A DNA stretch of 64,000 nt from Talinum fruticosum (GCA_021018815.1 JAITYX010000041.1:5518001-5582000); one strand, 5' to 3'. Shown: positions 46,130 through 57,096, counted from the first letter of the stretch. Made by a program: numbers and translations. Notes: generated by a model from the letters alone, not told the origin.

Positions 46130-46960
46130 ATTAACGGAACCCAAAAATGCACTAGAGGCCCTAAATGAACCTGAATGGGTAGAGGCCATGCAAGAAGAGC
46201 TTAATCAATTCGAAAGAAACCAAGTCCGGACTCGACCAAACGACCTTCCAACCACCCAGTCATAGGAACCAAATGGGTTTCAAAAACAAACTGGATGAAG
46301 GTGGGGTAGTAGTCAAGAATAAGGCTAGACTTGTGGCTCGGGGATACAATCAAGAAGAAGGGATTGATTGTGGGGAAACCTTTGCACCTGTTGCCCGTAT
46401 TGAGGCCATTAGAATTTTGTTGGCTTTTACATCTAGCATGAACATCAAGCTATATCGGATGGATGTTAAGTGTGCATTTCTCAATGGTTTTATTGAAGAA
46501 GAAGTCTATGTCGAACAACCTCTTGGGTTTGAAAACTCAAAATTTCCAAATCATGTTTTCGACTTCAAAAAGCTCTATATGGTCTTAAACAAGCTCCCGC
46601 GCTTGGTATGAAAGATCGAGCAATTTCTTGGTTCAAAACGATTTTAAAAGAGGACAGATTGACAAGACTCTCTTCATCAAAACCAAGGGAATAGATTTTC
46701 TCATTGTTCGATTCATGTTGATGATATTATTTTTGGAGCAACTAACGAAAATTTGTGCCGAGAATTCTCCGAGTTAATGAGTCGGGAGTTCCAAATGAGT
46801 ATGATGGGAGAACTCAACTTCTTTCTTGGTTTACAAATCAAACAAGACAAAGATGGAATCTATGTCCATCAATCAAAGTATACCAAGGAACTGCTGAAGA
46901 AGTACAAACTCCAAGATGCGAAGCATGCATTTACACCAATGAGCAACGAGTATAAAGCTT
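46130..46960 (+). pseudogene. reverse transcriptase of Sirevirus-like element
   Basis: EPEWVEAMQEELNQFERN marks the start of the copia RT. KARLVARGYNQEEGIDCGET, FAPVARIEAIRILLAF and YRMDVKCAFLNGFIEEEVYV follow in frame 46273-46611. The active-site region reads HVDDIIFG (about 46714-46737), keeping both Asp residues but with His instead of the usual Tyr. Then GELNFFLGLQIKQ (46810). Frameshifts around 46600 and 46700 break it. Confidence 0.88.
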
Positions 46961-47660
46961 GACTCGGATGAGAAAGGTAAAGCGAGTAGATCAAAAACTT
47001 TATCGAGGTATGATTGGATCTTTGCTCTATCTTACTTCAAGCGAGCCAGATATCATGTTTAGCGTGTGTTTATATGCAAGATTTCAAGCTAATCCCAAAG
47101 AATCACATCTCACTACGGTGAAGAGAATCTTTAGATATCTCGCGAGAACTCGGAATTTAGGTCTCGGTACTCAAGAGACTCGGAACCGACCCTCACCGGG
47201 TACTCGGACGCCGATTACGCAGGATATAAAGTTGATAGAAAGAGCACATCCGGAGCTTGTCGGTTTCGGGTCAATCCCTAATCTCCTGGCACTCAAAGAA
47301 GCAAAATTTCGTAGCTCTATCAAGCTGCGGAAGCTGAGTACATTGCTGCTCGGAGCATGCTATGCACGAGATCCTATGGATATAGCAACACTTGAAAGAT
47401 CCGGGACTTGAATTCAAATCGGTTCCCATCAAGTGTGACAATCAAAGTGCAATCAGCATTACCAAAAACCCGGTTCGAGCACTCCAAAACGAAGCACATT
47501 GAGGTCGGTATCACTTCTTACGAGATCATTCTGAGAAGGGTGATATCGAGCTTGAATTCATTCTTACTAATCTGCAATTAGCTGATATCTTTACTAAGCC
47601 TTTTGGTGAAGATCGGTTCTGTTTCATTAGGAATGAACTTGGCATGTTAAACACATGATT
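46960..47660 (+). pseudogene. RNase H and Pol C-terminus of Sirevirus-like element
   Basis: YRGMIGSLLYLTSSEPDIMF and ESHLTTVKRIFRYLARTRNL (47003-47150), then in other frames SDADYAGYKVDRKSTSG-like text, SLISWHSKKQ, and near the end LADIFTKPFGEDRF (about 47580). This is the usual copia RNase H order. Frameshifted. Confidence 0.85.
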
Positions 47661-47993
47661 ATGTATCTTTATATGTGTTAATTGCTTTGCATGATTATGT
47701 GTCATCCGCTTAGATTTCTTGAATAACCATTAGTTCGATTAATTTCGTGATACTTGAGCTGGTAGTTATTTTCCGAGTTGCGATCACTCGGAGCCGAGTC
47801 GAGTTAGACTCGGAAGATGAGTATCACTGGACATAAACTCGGGTTACGCGATCAATCGCTAACCATTAGATTTCAAACCCGTTTATTTCTAACCGTTGAA
47901 GAAGAAACCATCACACCGATCTGAAGTGACTGCTGAAGGCGTCAAGTCGGAACGGACGTTCAAACGGCGTTACAATGAAAACCGTTCTCTTTT

Positions 47994-48006
47994 CTTATAT
48001 ATTTAG
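47994..48006 (+). promoter_or_regulatory. possible internal TATA box before the extra ORF
   Basis: CTTATATATTTAG lies about 220 bases upstream of the ATG at 48226 and is followed by a CT-rich leader-like stretch. An own promoter for the extra ORF is a hypothesis; it could also be chance in an AT-rich patch. Confidence 0.35.
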
Positions 48007-48225
48007 CGCCTATTCTTCTTCTTCTCGGTATCTCTCATATATTTTATTCACTCTCTCGCTTTCAAAACCTTCTCGCGCAAGCACTCTTCGTCTACGAGTG
48101 CCCTAAGGTGTTCATCATCATCGCAAGGTTCATCTCTCATAAGTCTGTTTGCTCTCAACCTTTTTCTTCTACTCTTTTCTTTTTCTTCTCGTCGGCATTC
48201 TCCGGTCTCTCTCTCCTCCTTCCAA

Positions 48226-49940
48226 AATGACTAAAAGAGGTAACCACCACGACTTTCGTGCGTCTTCTTTCAAGAAGCCCCACACTCAAAGCCAGGAAGG
48301 AATTTCTTCCTCCAATCCTATTATCACCCAGACATTACATACTTGGATGACAAATTCTTTCCTACCACAAAATTTTCTTGGATGGCTCACATCCAAACCA
48401 CTGGAGTATACTACTTTCTTTGCTTCAGCGAGTTCATTTACCCTGAACTCGTCTCCGAGTTTTACTCCAACCTAACTTACTCTAAAGGTGTCCTAACCTC
48501 CGGGGTTCGAACATAACAGTTCGCATCAACCTCTCTCTTCTTCATCGTCTGTTCAAAGTTTCTTCTCTTTTCTTGAATAGCAATCCCATTCCTTTCACTG
48601 AAGTCGCTGATGACTTCTTTGAAAAGTATGCTAAAGAGCTCCCTGGGTCCGAAAGAACTTTTACGTGACTCGGTTGAAGTCGAAGCCAGGCTTACGTAGC
48701 TTCTGCTGATGAGAACCTTTTTCTCTCGAGCATTCTAGCAAGGAGAACCCTAACTCCAAGCACCTCAAAGCTCTTTTTGACATTCTTGAGGGCTACGAAG
48801 TAGACCTCTTTCCTTCAATAATTGAGCAAATGGCAGCTGTGCCCACTCAACTCCAAAATAAGAAGAACACCCCTCTTCCTTTCGATGCTCTTCTCACCCT
48901 TGTTTTTAAACAATTCAAGGTTCCCCTTCCTTCTAACCCAAACACAGTCTCGGAAGCTGCGGTTGTGGTTGGTAAAAAGAACTCCGGGGTATGGGTTCTA
49001 GGAAATCTAACCGGAGTCCGGGTTCACAACTCGGAACTAAGGCCTAAGTCCCCTCAAACTCGGAAAGAAACCCCTCTCTCTCTCCGCCACCTGGTAATGC
49101 CTCCACCTCGGGTGTTTCTCGGTCTCTCTCCTCCATCTTGTCCTCTTCTTTCCTGGACAAGATCAACTCCGTGTCCTCGGACTTCAAGGACATGCTCCGA
49201 TCATTCAAGATTGTCTATCGGTCTATGACCATCAACCAAAAACAACCCGAGTCTCAAATCCGAGAGCAACGAAACTCTAGTTCTTGAGATGAGGAGTTTG
49301 GTGAAGGAGCAGAAGGAGATGCTCGAGCTCCTCCAAGAGAGAAGGTCCAAAGCCGCTCAGGACCATAGCGACTCGGACACTTCGAGGCGTCCTCAAGCCA
49401 GAGCCAAGACTTCCTCGAAAGCGAGGAGGACGGAGATGAGGCTGCAGGAAGAAGTGGAAGAAGAGGAGCCTGCGGCCGAGGCAGCTCCCTCTAGGCAAGG
49501 GGATGCCCACATTGAAAAAGTAGGAAGGCAAGCCGAGAGCCAATCCGCACGACCGAGTCATCGAACTTAGCTCGGACAGTGAGTCCGGGTCTATCGGACG
49601 ACTCGCTCGAAATAGGTCGAGCCGAGCCAGCCCCTTCGGCGACCAAGGTCCACAGGGAGGAACCCCTAGATCCCCTTGTTCCGGGTCAGCCACTCGGAGC
49701 TGAGCCCTTGACGGCGATCCCCGCCCTCCCTCCGCCGCGCTCAAGCACATCGCCAAAATCTTACCAGCGCCGGCGTACCTCTAGTCCTTCCTCTTCTACT
49801 CACACCCCTTCCCTTCCTAGGCGGACACCATGCACCTGTGTCACAATTCCAAAGTCTGCCGATTTTTCTTCTTCCCGGGTTTTCACTTCTCTTTTCTTTC
49901 TTTTACTTCCCTTGTTTGTCCGGACATCAATTATGTAATC
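48226..49940 (+). pseudogene. additional ORF between pol and 3' LTR (Sirevirus extra gene)
   Basis: From ATG 48226 (MTKRGNHHDFRASSFKKPH) the sense strand reads as a decayed protein gene. EFIYPELVSEFYSNLTYSKG (about 48430-48489) resembles the domain annotated in plant genomes as a putative plant transposon protein. It is followed by 48830-49000 (FDALLTLVFKQFKVPLP), a charged, possibly coiled-coil part (49289-49450, KEQKEMLELLQERR), an acidic run (EEVEEEEPAAE), and a hydrophobic C-terminal stretch in a shifted frame (FTSLFFLLLPLFV, about 49885). Some Sireviruses carry an env-like gene in this position, with coiled coil and membrane segments; whether this one is related is not shown. Multiple frameshifts; not functional. 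Confidence 0.6.
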
Positions 49941-50260
49941 TTGTATTCTTCTTTCTTTTTGTTTTTGCTTGAAAGGCAAGGGGAGAAGAATTAGATGTAT
50001 AGATGTCTTGTTTAGGGGAGTATTCCTCTAACTCCTTGTAATTTTTTTTTTTTTGAAGTAATGCAATTCTCTATCTTTCTTCTCATCTATGTGCATTGTT
50101 TCGTATTTCCTTCTATGCTTACATGCTTTCATTGCTCTCTGAGTGTTATATCCTAAGTGTATTTTCCGAGCAATCCTTACATGTTAGCATACAAATATTT
50201 CCGCCCATATTTCTCTAAGTATGGAATGGCTCATATCTAAGTATGGAATGCCTTTCATCA

Positions 50261-50271
50261 AAAGGGGAGAT
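50261..50271 (+). promoter_or_regulatory. polypurine tract of Sirevirus-like element
   Basis: AAAAGGGGAGA immediately before the 3' LTR; primes plus-strand DNA synthesis in this element class. Confidence 0.75.
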
Positions 50272-51165
50272 TGAAGACTCGGATCTGCTCTTATATTATT
50301 TTACGAGTCAAACCGTAGACTCGGACCCGCATAGTCATTTCTAAGTACCGTCTAGGAATCGGATCCGTATAGAGTCTATCTCTGTGAAAGTTTTGATTTC
50401 AAGTCATTCCATGCATCGTAGAATATTTTCTAAAGTGATAGATCATTTACTCGATTATTATCATTTTATTCCCGCTTATCTCCGATTGACTCGGATCGCA
50501 TTATTCTTTTACGAGTCACATATATCACTCGGACATACTGCTTATATCAAGCCCATTCACTCTAATATTCTTGATCCGACTTGAATATGTTCCGAGTACA
50601 ACCGAGATGGAATTTGAGTTATTAGACTCGGAAAATTCCTATTCGTTTCGACCCATATAATTATTGCTTGATTATTTTACTTATTATATTATCTGCGTCT
50701 AACCTTGGACCAAAGTATTTTATACTTTGAGAACCAAAATTGATTTGCTTTTGTAGATTATTTGTTCGAAGCAATCATGACTTTTTAAGCTGCAAAAGCA
50801 ACCGGCTTCGGATGTCAAAATCACCGACCAAAAGGAGCCTTTTCCGCTTCTAGTCAAAGCCCCATACACTGCGTCGGAAGCCGTCTGTTTCCATAACTGG
50901 AAAACCGAAGCGCCATACTCAACGGTGGTTTCCACGTAAATCTCTGTGTGTTTACTTTCCGAGTTCATTCTAGACTCATACTCGTCGTTTTTCTTTAGAT
51001 TCTATCTCGAGCTCGGATTCCGAGTTCGTGTTTTCGACCCCGTGCGGACTCGGAATCCTTCTTCCGCTCCTATTCCGAGTAAAAGAATTTAATTTTCTCG
51101 GAAATCCTTCATCACCCTATTCACCCCCTCTAGGGTGACTTTGCCTCTCCACGAGCAAACCTTCG
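50272..51165 (+). repeat. 3' LTR of Sirevirus-like element
   Basis: About 894 bases starting TGAAGACTCGGATC and ending at CTTCG, where the 5' LTR has CTTCA. The frame at 50384-50584 is shared with the 5' LTR (41850) and is not a gene. Confidence 0.88.
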
Positions 51166-52060
51166 AGTCCGTTATTCAACCAGCCCCCTTTGTTGCCCTA
51201 CCTTCGGGGATGCAACAACCTAATCCTACATACAGCTTTTGGCTTCGCTTGGATCAACTCATTTAGGCTTTGCTTTTTGCTATAGTTTCTAAGGATCATC
51301 TCACTAAGATTCGAGACCTACCACATGCCTTAATTATATGGCAATGACTCGAATCCCGCTTCAATTCATCTAGTTTGGCACGTGCAATGGATCTTAAGCA
51401 TCTTCTAATGAATCTTGAGAAACCCGAGACTCAGTCCATAGAGGCCTTCTTACGCGATGTTAAAACAATTACAGATTCTCTTACTACGATTCAGTCACCT
51501 ATTTCGATATGGATCTCATTCAGCACACGTTGCATGCTTTAGATTCCGATTATGACGACTTTGTGGACACGCTCGGTTACTTCCCTGGGCTGCGACATTT
51601 GATGATGTTCATACTAAGCTTTTAGTTCCTGAGCGGGGGTTCGGTTTCGAAATGTCATAATTCAAGGTCTCTCTCACACTTAGGCCTAGTTGTTTCCACC
51701 ACTACTGCGAGATGGTGCTTCTTCCGGTTCCACCGCTAATCGGGAAGGGGTAGGAATCATTGGAACAACAAGCGTGGTCGTAATAACAATCGCAACAACA
51801 ACAAAGGGAAGTCCTCCAACTCCTCTGCATCGACTCCAACCGCTTCTAAGGGTGTGCTTGCATCTTGGACTTTATGCAATTCAAATGTTTCATCATCTCG
51901 TACTTTTTGCCCTTCTATTTCTGGTACTAACATCTCTACTACAGGTAATGAGTCGTTTGAGGGGGTGTTGGGTTCCGCTCCTAATGGTTTATGTCAGATT
52001 TGTCATTCTCCAAGTCACATTGTTGTTACTGTGCCATGCTCGGTATCATAACCGTCCCAA
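51166..52060 (+). pseudogene. copia gag, second part (short-LTR element)
   Basis: Gag resumes after the nested element: TYSFWLRLDQLI, SKDHLTKIRDLPHALI, ARAMDLKHLLMNLEKPETQS, HTLHALDSDYDDFVDTLGYF, which fit the copia gag (UBN2-like) family. A knuckle-like CQICHSPSH...C lies at about 51994-52040. Stops and frameshifts are present. Confidence 0.75.
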
Positions 52061-52489
52061 CAATCCTCTTCCTGCTCTTGCTACCTTTGGTCCTATCGAG
52101 CCTAGTGAGACCCTTTGGTATCCAACTCCATTGCAACATCTCATAAGACTCCTACGGAAGGTATACTTTCATCTAAAACTCCTTATTTTGGTTCCGAGGA
52201 TGTTGTTGTTGGTAATGGTAACTTGTTACCCATTTCTATTATTGGCAAATTTCGCATTCAAACTCAAAGTTATCTGCTTACCCTTTAGTCTGTTTTCCAT
52301 GTTCCTCATTTGAAAAACAATTTGTTGTATGTGCGTTGTCCGTGTAGTTACAATTATTGTTATGTTCAGTTCATCGATTCCACTTTTTCTATTTAGGACA
52401 ACAAAACCCATGATGTCCTTTTACGGGGCTCTAGCCAAAGTCATGTGTATCCTCTTATCCGTCCTCCTCCCAAGTTTGTCCCTGTTTTA

Positions 52490-53020
52490 GCTGCGATGCA
52501 TGATTCGGGAGAAGTTTGGCATCGAAGACTTGGTCATTATGGTTTTTGTGCACTACATAGTCTTAGGAAAAAATAAAGTGATTACTACTTCTGTTTTTCA
52601 TGACAATTATGTCACATGTCGTCTTTCAAAGTCCCAGAAAATTGCCTTTTTCTTTAGTTAAACATTGTTCTCGTACTCCTTTACATATTATTCATTCCGA
52701 TGTTTGAGAGGCTCCCCATGATTACGTTAAATTGTTTCGTTATTATGTGATTTTTGTGGATGATTTTTCTCGCTTTACGTGGTTGTATCCGATGAAGTGG
52801 AAATCTGAAATCCTACATATTTTCTTACAATTTTAAAAATTAGTTTAAAATCAGTTTTACGGAAAAATACTTTTCAATCTAATGGGGATAAGGAGTTTGA
52901 TAATACTCCTCTTAAGGAACATTGTTTATCTTGTGGGATTACTGTTTAGTAACTCGTGTCCCGATATTCGGGATGAGAATGGTGTTGCTGAGCGTAAACA
53001 CAAACACATTTTGGAAGTGG
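52490..53020 (+). pseudogene. integrase remnant (short-LTR element)
   Basis: VWHRRLGHYGFCALHSL (about 52518-52568) is the pre-integrase zinc-binding motif. TPLHIIHSDV then IFVDDFSRFTWLYPMKWKSE (52676-52810) is the first catalytic region, and NGVAERKHKHILEVVHTLL (52980-53036) contains the catalytic Glu. Short indels break it. Sequence then jumps to RNase H, so the integrase C-terminus and reverse transcriptase are deleted. Confidence 0.8.
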
Positions 53021-53084
53021 TGCATACCTTATTACTTGTTTATTACGTGGTTATGCTGTTTTTTATAGACCCAATTACTTGGCG

Positions 53085-53393
53085 CTCGAAGAAACAACCT
53101 ACGTCTCCAAATCTTCAGCTGAAGTTGAATACCGAGCGAGTTGCATACATGGTTGCTGAAATTATCCGGGTCCGTAAGCTACTCTATGATTTAGGGATCT
53201 CTCTAGCAAGCACGTTGCCGTTGATTACCATTTTGTTCTCGAACGAGTACCTAATGGTGATTTTATTGTCAAATATATTCCTAATAGATTTCAGTTGGTC
53301 GATATTTTTACTAAGGGGTTGTCTTCTTCTCAATTGTTATTTTTTAAAGCCAATTTGTCCATTTGCTCCGTTTCCGTACAGATTGATGGGGTA
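53085..53393 (+). pseudogene. RNase H C-terminal remnant (short-LTR element)
   Basis: TTYVSKSSAEVEYR then MVAEIIRVRKLLYDLGI (53097-53205), and in another frame HFVLERVPNGDFIVKYIPN and LVDIFTKGLSSSQL (53235-53335), the standard end of copia Pol. It stops about 5 bases before the 3' LTR, after GATTGATGGGG, a weak polypurine tract. Confidence 0.8.
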
Positions 53394-53491
53394 TAATAGA
53401 GGACAAGGGCTAATAATGTAATAATTACTCTTATAAATATAGCACTAGAACTTTCACATTGGATGAGTAACATAAACTTAAATTCTTCGCA
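53394..53491 (+). repeat. 3' LTR of short-LTR copia element
   Basis: 98 bases, TAATAGAGGACAAGGG to AATTCTTCGCA, followed at once by the target duplication TCAAC. Confidence 0.85.
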
Positions 53492-54056
53492 TCAACTTTT
53501 GTATGGAGGTAGGAGCTGCGTTGGGGCTCTATCCTCAGCAATTCGGTTATCTTCCAGCATCCCAAATTGCCACTGACGGATCAAAAGAAAAAATTTACTT
53601 GTGATCTCTCAATAAAAATTAATAAATTCTCAAATTCTATAGGGTCTTATATATCATAATTTTTTTGCTCCCCAAATTTCATTAAAAAAATAAGCAATTT
53701 TCTTTTCTCTTTTGAGTGGGATCCTAGGATACCATTGTTGAGAATGTGGCTCCGCCGCTGCAAATTTCTTAGTGAAATGTTGTATTTGTGAGGCAAGAGT
53801 AACTAGGATGTCCCGAGGCTAGTGAAAGAGGAACAAGTTTGTGCATGACTTGTGTGAGCGGATTTGGTCGAAAGATCACCCAGATTGTGCTTTCAATCTG
53901 GTGTTGAAAAACTATTTTTCTTTTGCTGCAGTTTGTTTGATAATCTGGTGTTAATTAAATTATATTTTTATTGGATGCAATTGTGTAGACTGTATTGAAA
54001 TTGGTATCTATGTAAATTTTGTTGAAGTGAGATATTGTCTGATTCTTTAACAAGTA

Positions 54057-55130
54057 GGGCTTGTTTGGTTGGATGTAATCAAAGTTGTAATGCAATCAAA
54101 TTGGTAATGGTGATTACATTACCATGTTTGGTTACAACTTTGTAATGCAATCAAAATTACATCGTAATCACATTAACCTCTGTCTATGCAATTACAATTA
54201 TTTGAACATTTACTAAACAATCATGATTACATTCATCCTTATGATCAAAATTTAACACACTTCCAATCATTCTCTCTCCCCCTCTCAATTGCATATCCAT
54301 TTTCTCTCTCTTCCTTGGCACAAGCAAAAAATTTATCTATTTGATAAGAAACTTAATTTTTTTCTTATATTATCTTAATATATGATATAACCATTAAGTC
54401 ATTAAGAGAAATTTTCAACTTTAATATTTTGGGGTTAAAATTTAAGTATTCAATTAAAAAGATAAAAGAAGCTTAAATTAAAATTTTTAGATCAATTTTT
54501 TTTACTTGTTAACACTTATTTTTAATTCAATAAATATTTATCATAAATAAAATAATTTTATTTTTTTATCCATGAAAAAAATTTAAAACTTAATTATATG
54601 GTAGAAGAGATTAAAAAAGCTCAAATATAAATTTAGAGTTTAAAATTTTGTTATATCTTCACTACGATAAACATTTATTACCACTAGAATAATCCAATTG
54701 ATTTTTTTGCCAGAAAAAAATTTAAAATTAGGAAATATGATATAAAAGATTAAAAAAATCTCAAATATGATTTTGAATTTAAAATATTTTTGTGCGGATA
54801 ACATTTATGTTTATTACTATATTTATTGTTATTAGAATAATATAGTTTATATTTGCAATAAAATTTGATTATTTGATAGAAAATATTTTTCAAAGCTCAA
54901 AACTAAATATGTAACTCAAATTTTTATTTAGATAGCATTTATCTCCATTACAATAATTTAATTACTAACTTTTGTCATTGAAATAATCCATTACCATTGT
55001 GATTACATTACACTTTTTATATAACCAAACATGGTAATATAATTGTTGTCCCATTACATTGCATATCTAATTACATTACATAATTGATTACATTACACCC
55101 CTATTACATTACATCCAACCAAATGCCACG
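54057..55130 (+). mobile_element. Harbinger/Tourist-like MITE, 1074 bp, intact
   Basis: Ends GGGCTTGTTTGGTTGGATG and CATCCAACCAAATGCCACG share the inner repeat TTTGGTTGGATGTAAT. AGTA flanks it (54053-54056 and 55131-55134), and the unoccupied site ACAAGTATAGTC is present in both block B (about 30461) and the left arm (about 21090). Interior is AT-rich, non-coding, and the subterminal parts are full of GTAAT/ATTAC words. It is the reference copy for the broken element at 2463-9180. Confidence 0.9.
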
Positions 55131-55269
55131 AGTATAGTCTATCAGCTAGAAGTGTTGAGTGTGACTTAGATTGGTATTGATATTAACTGTAATTTAATGT
55201 TTTACTAGTCTTACTAATCATTTACATGTTTCCCTTGGGTTTCATCTTTATTTACACTGATCATTACAT

Positions 55270-55510
55270 CACTATAAAAAACACAAAAATAGCAATGGAT
55301 ATTTTCCGATGGATAAGAGCCCGTCGGACATTCCGACGAGGATTCCGATGGGATTTTGACGGGATTCCGACGATTTTTTTTTTTTTTGTATTCCAACAGG
55401 AATTTCGTGCAGACGAACATAATTCAAATGTGCAATTCCGTCGGAATTTCAGTCGGAATTTGGCAAATTCCGTCGGAAAACCCATCGGTATTTCAACTTT
55501 TTCTGAAGTG
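55270..55510. mobile_element. mini CACTA element (right arm), 241 bp
   Basis: CACTATAAAAAACAC at one end and CAACTTTTTCTGAAGTG at the other; flanking CAT and CGT. Interior TTCCGACG/CGTCGGAA repeats. Block B (about 30600) lacks it. Confidence 0.78.
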
Positions 55511-55917
55511 CGTGGTTGGGATTGGGACCAATCAGTGCCAATTTTGAATTATTAGGTTAAAATAAATTGTATTTTGAGGAGTTTGTATGATTATATATCA
55601 TATTATGACCGTAAACATTCATGCACTATATTTTAGGGGTATTTATTATTTCTAAACTATTTTACTTATTTTCGGACAACTTTAAACTAAAATATATTGT
55701 ATAATCATTAAGAAAATGGGTGGTATAATCTAGAAATAATAAATGCCCCCGAAGTATAATTGAATGACATTTAATTCTGTGATACTTTTCTTAACAAAAC
55801 ATAACATACAAATAGTACTATGATGTGTTAAAAGGCCTTTTTTATTAAAAAAAAAAAAGTATTATATTAAGAGAAATTACATTTACACCAATAAAATGTA
55901 CATTAAAGTTTACTAAC

Positions 55918-57096
55918 GATCGAGATTTGGGGCAATGGAAGATGGACCTTGTGGAAGCTATTTTCAATTAATGGGATTACAATGTTATCTCTTCAATCCC
56001 TCTTAACACCAATTTACTCGTAGATCGTCAAGTTTGGTGTTATTTCGATAAAGGTATGTATACTCTGTCAAGTCTGCGTATCTACTTGGGTTGTCACTCT
56101 CTACTAATGATTTTGCCAAGTATTGGCCCATCTTGTGGGGTGCTAATATTACCCCTAAGGTAAGGCACTTCTGGTGGAAGTGTGGTACCAATACTTTGCC
56201 CATCGAACACTACTTGCACATCGCCACATCTCTCTCGGTAGCACCTGTCCATGCTGCAACATGGAGGACGAATCATTCTCGCCATGCAATCTTTGACTGT
56301 GGAGATAAGAGGGATTTCTGGACACACTTGAACCCTGAAGTTGCTCAAGCCCGAGAACACAATTGGGACTCCGGGTAAATTGATTGAAAACTGGGCTGCT
56401 GAATTAGAAGAGAAGACCTTCATGCTTTGCCTTGTTCTTGGTTGGTACATATGGGGTTGCAATAACGATAAGTTATTCAATAAATCGTGATGGCACGTGC
56501 AAGGAGAATGGTGGAAGATTTGATCAAACTTAGTGATGAGGAGAAAAGTCACATACATTCCCATGATATACCATTGACGACTACGTGGAAACCTCCGGAG
56601 CAAGGGATCATTAAGCTTAACGTGGATGCCTCGGTCGAACAAGATGGATGGATAGGCTTGAGTGTGGTGGGGCGTGATCATATGGGGAAAGTCTTATGTT
56701 CGACAGTCAAGAGAGTGAAAACTAGGTGGACACCGACGATAGCCGAGGCGAAAAAATACATTATGGTATGCAAATGGCCAAAAGACTTAACTATCGGATG
56801 ATCTCCTTGGAAACTTATTGCCTTCCTCTTCTACATAGATTAAATAACTCTATCTCCTATCTTGGTGATATTGATTTAGTTTTAGATGATTTACTTTCTT
56901 ATAATAACTATTTTACGCTTTGTAATTGCAGTCATGTTAAGAGAGATAGGAATTCAGTTGTCCATCATCTCGCTAAGGTTATTCCTTCGGGGATAGAGCA
57001 GGTATGGTTAGGGGTGTGTCCCGTGCCAATCTCTAATTATGTACTTATAGATTCATTATAAATGAATTAAGCCTGCTTCCTTTAAAAAAAAAAAAA
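55918..57096 (+). pseudogene. 5'-truncated LINE 3' fragment (right arm)
   Basis: Plus-strand copy of the left-arm fragment. Begins in ORF2 with GQWKMDLVEAIF and MYTLSS-like text, then the zinc-binding domain (56091-56378), RNase H with GIIKLNVDAS (catalytic Asp, about 56605-56634) and PTIAEAKK, and the C-terminal segment (56726-57061, RDRNSVVHHLAKV) ending in a stop. Poly-A tail 57084-57096. Target duplications AGTTTACTAAC (55907-55917) and AGTTACTAAC (57096-57105). Frames shift between domains. Confidence 0.87.

Larger units (their letters stand above)
41738..51165 (+). mobile_element. Sirevirus-like Ty1/copia element with extra ORF, complete but inactive
   Basis: LTRs 41738-42615 (878 bp) and 50272-51165, both starting TGAAGACT. 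PBS TTGGTATCGAGCC follows the 5' LTR; the polypurine tract AAAAGGGGAGA precedes the 3' LTR. Gag, protease, integrase, reverse transcriptase and RNase H are in copia order (about 42674-47660), followed by about 2.6 kb with an additional same-strand ORF before the 3' LTR. Large gag, DSGCSRHM protease and the extra ORF point to the Sirevirus group. The flanking 5-mers GGTCT and AGTCC share only the GTC core, so the duplication is decayed or the right edge is off by a base. Frameshifts throughout. Confidence 0.88.
40926..53491 (+). mobile_element. short-LTR Ty1/copia element, host of a nested copia element
   Basis: Flanked by a perfect 5-bp duplication TCAAC (40921-40925 and 53492-53496). The unoccupied target is in tandem copy S1 (GGTTCTCAACTTTTG, 29923). 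LTRs are only about 100 bp (40926-41034 and 53394-53491), start TA and end CA, a rarer but known terminal pair in copia families. Domain order gag, integrase, RNase H places it in copia. Its gag was broken by the 9.4 kb element at 41738-51165, and most of its reverse transcriptase is deleted. It is inactive. Confidence 0.9.
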
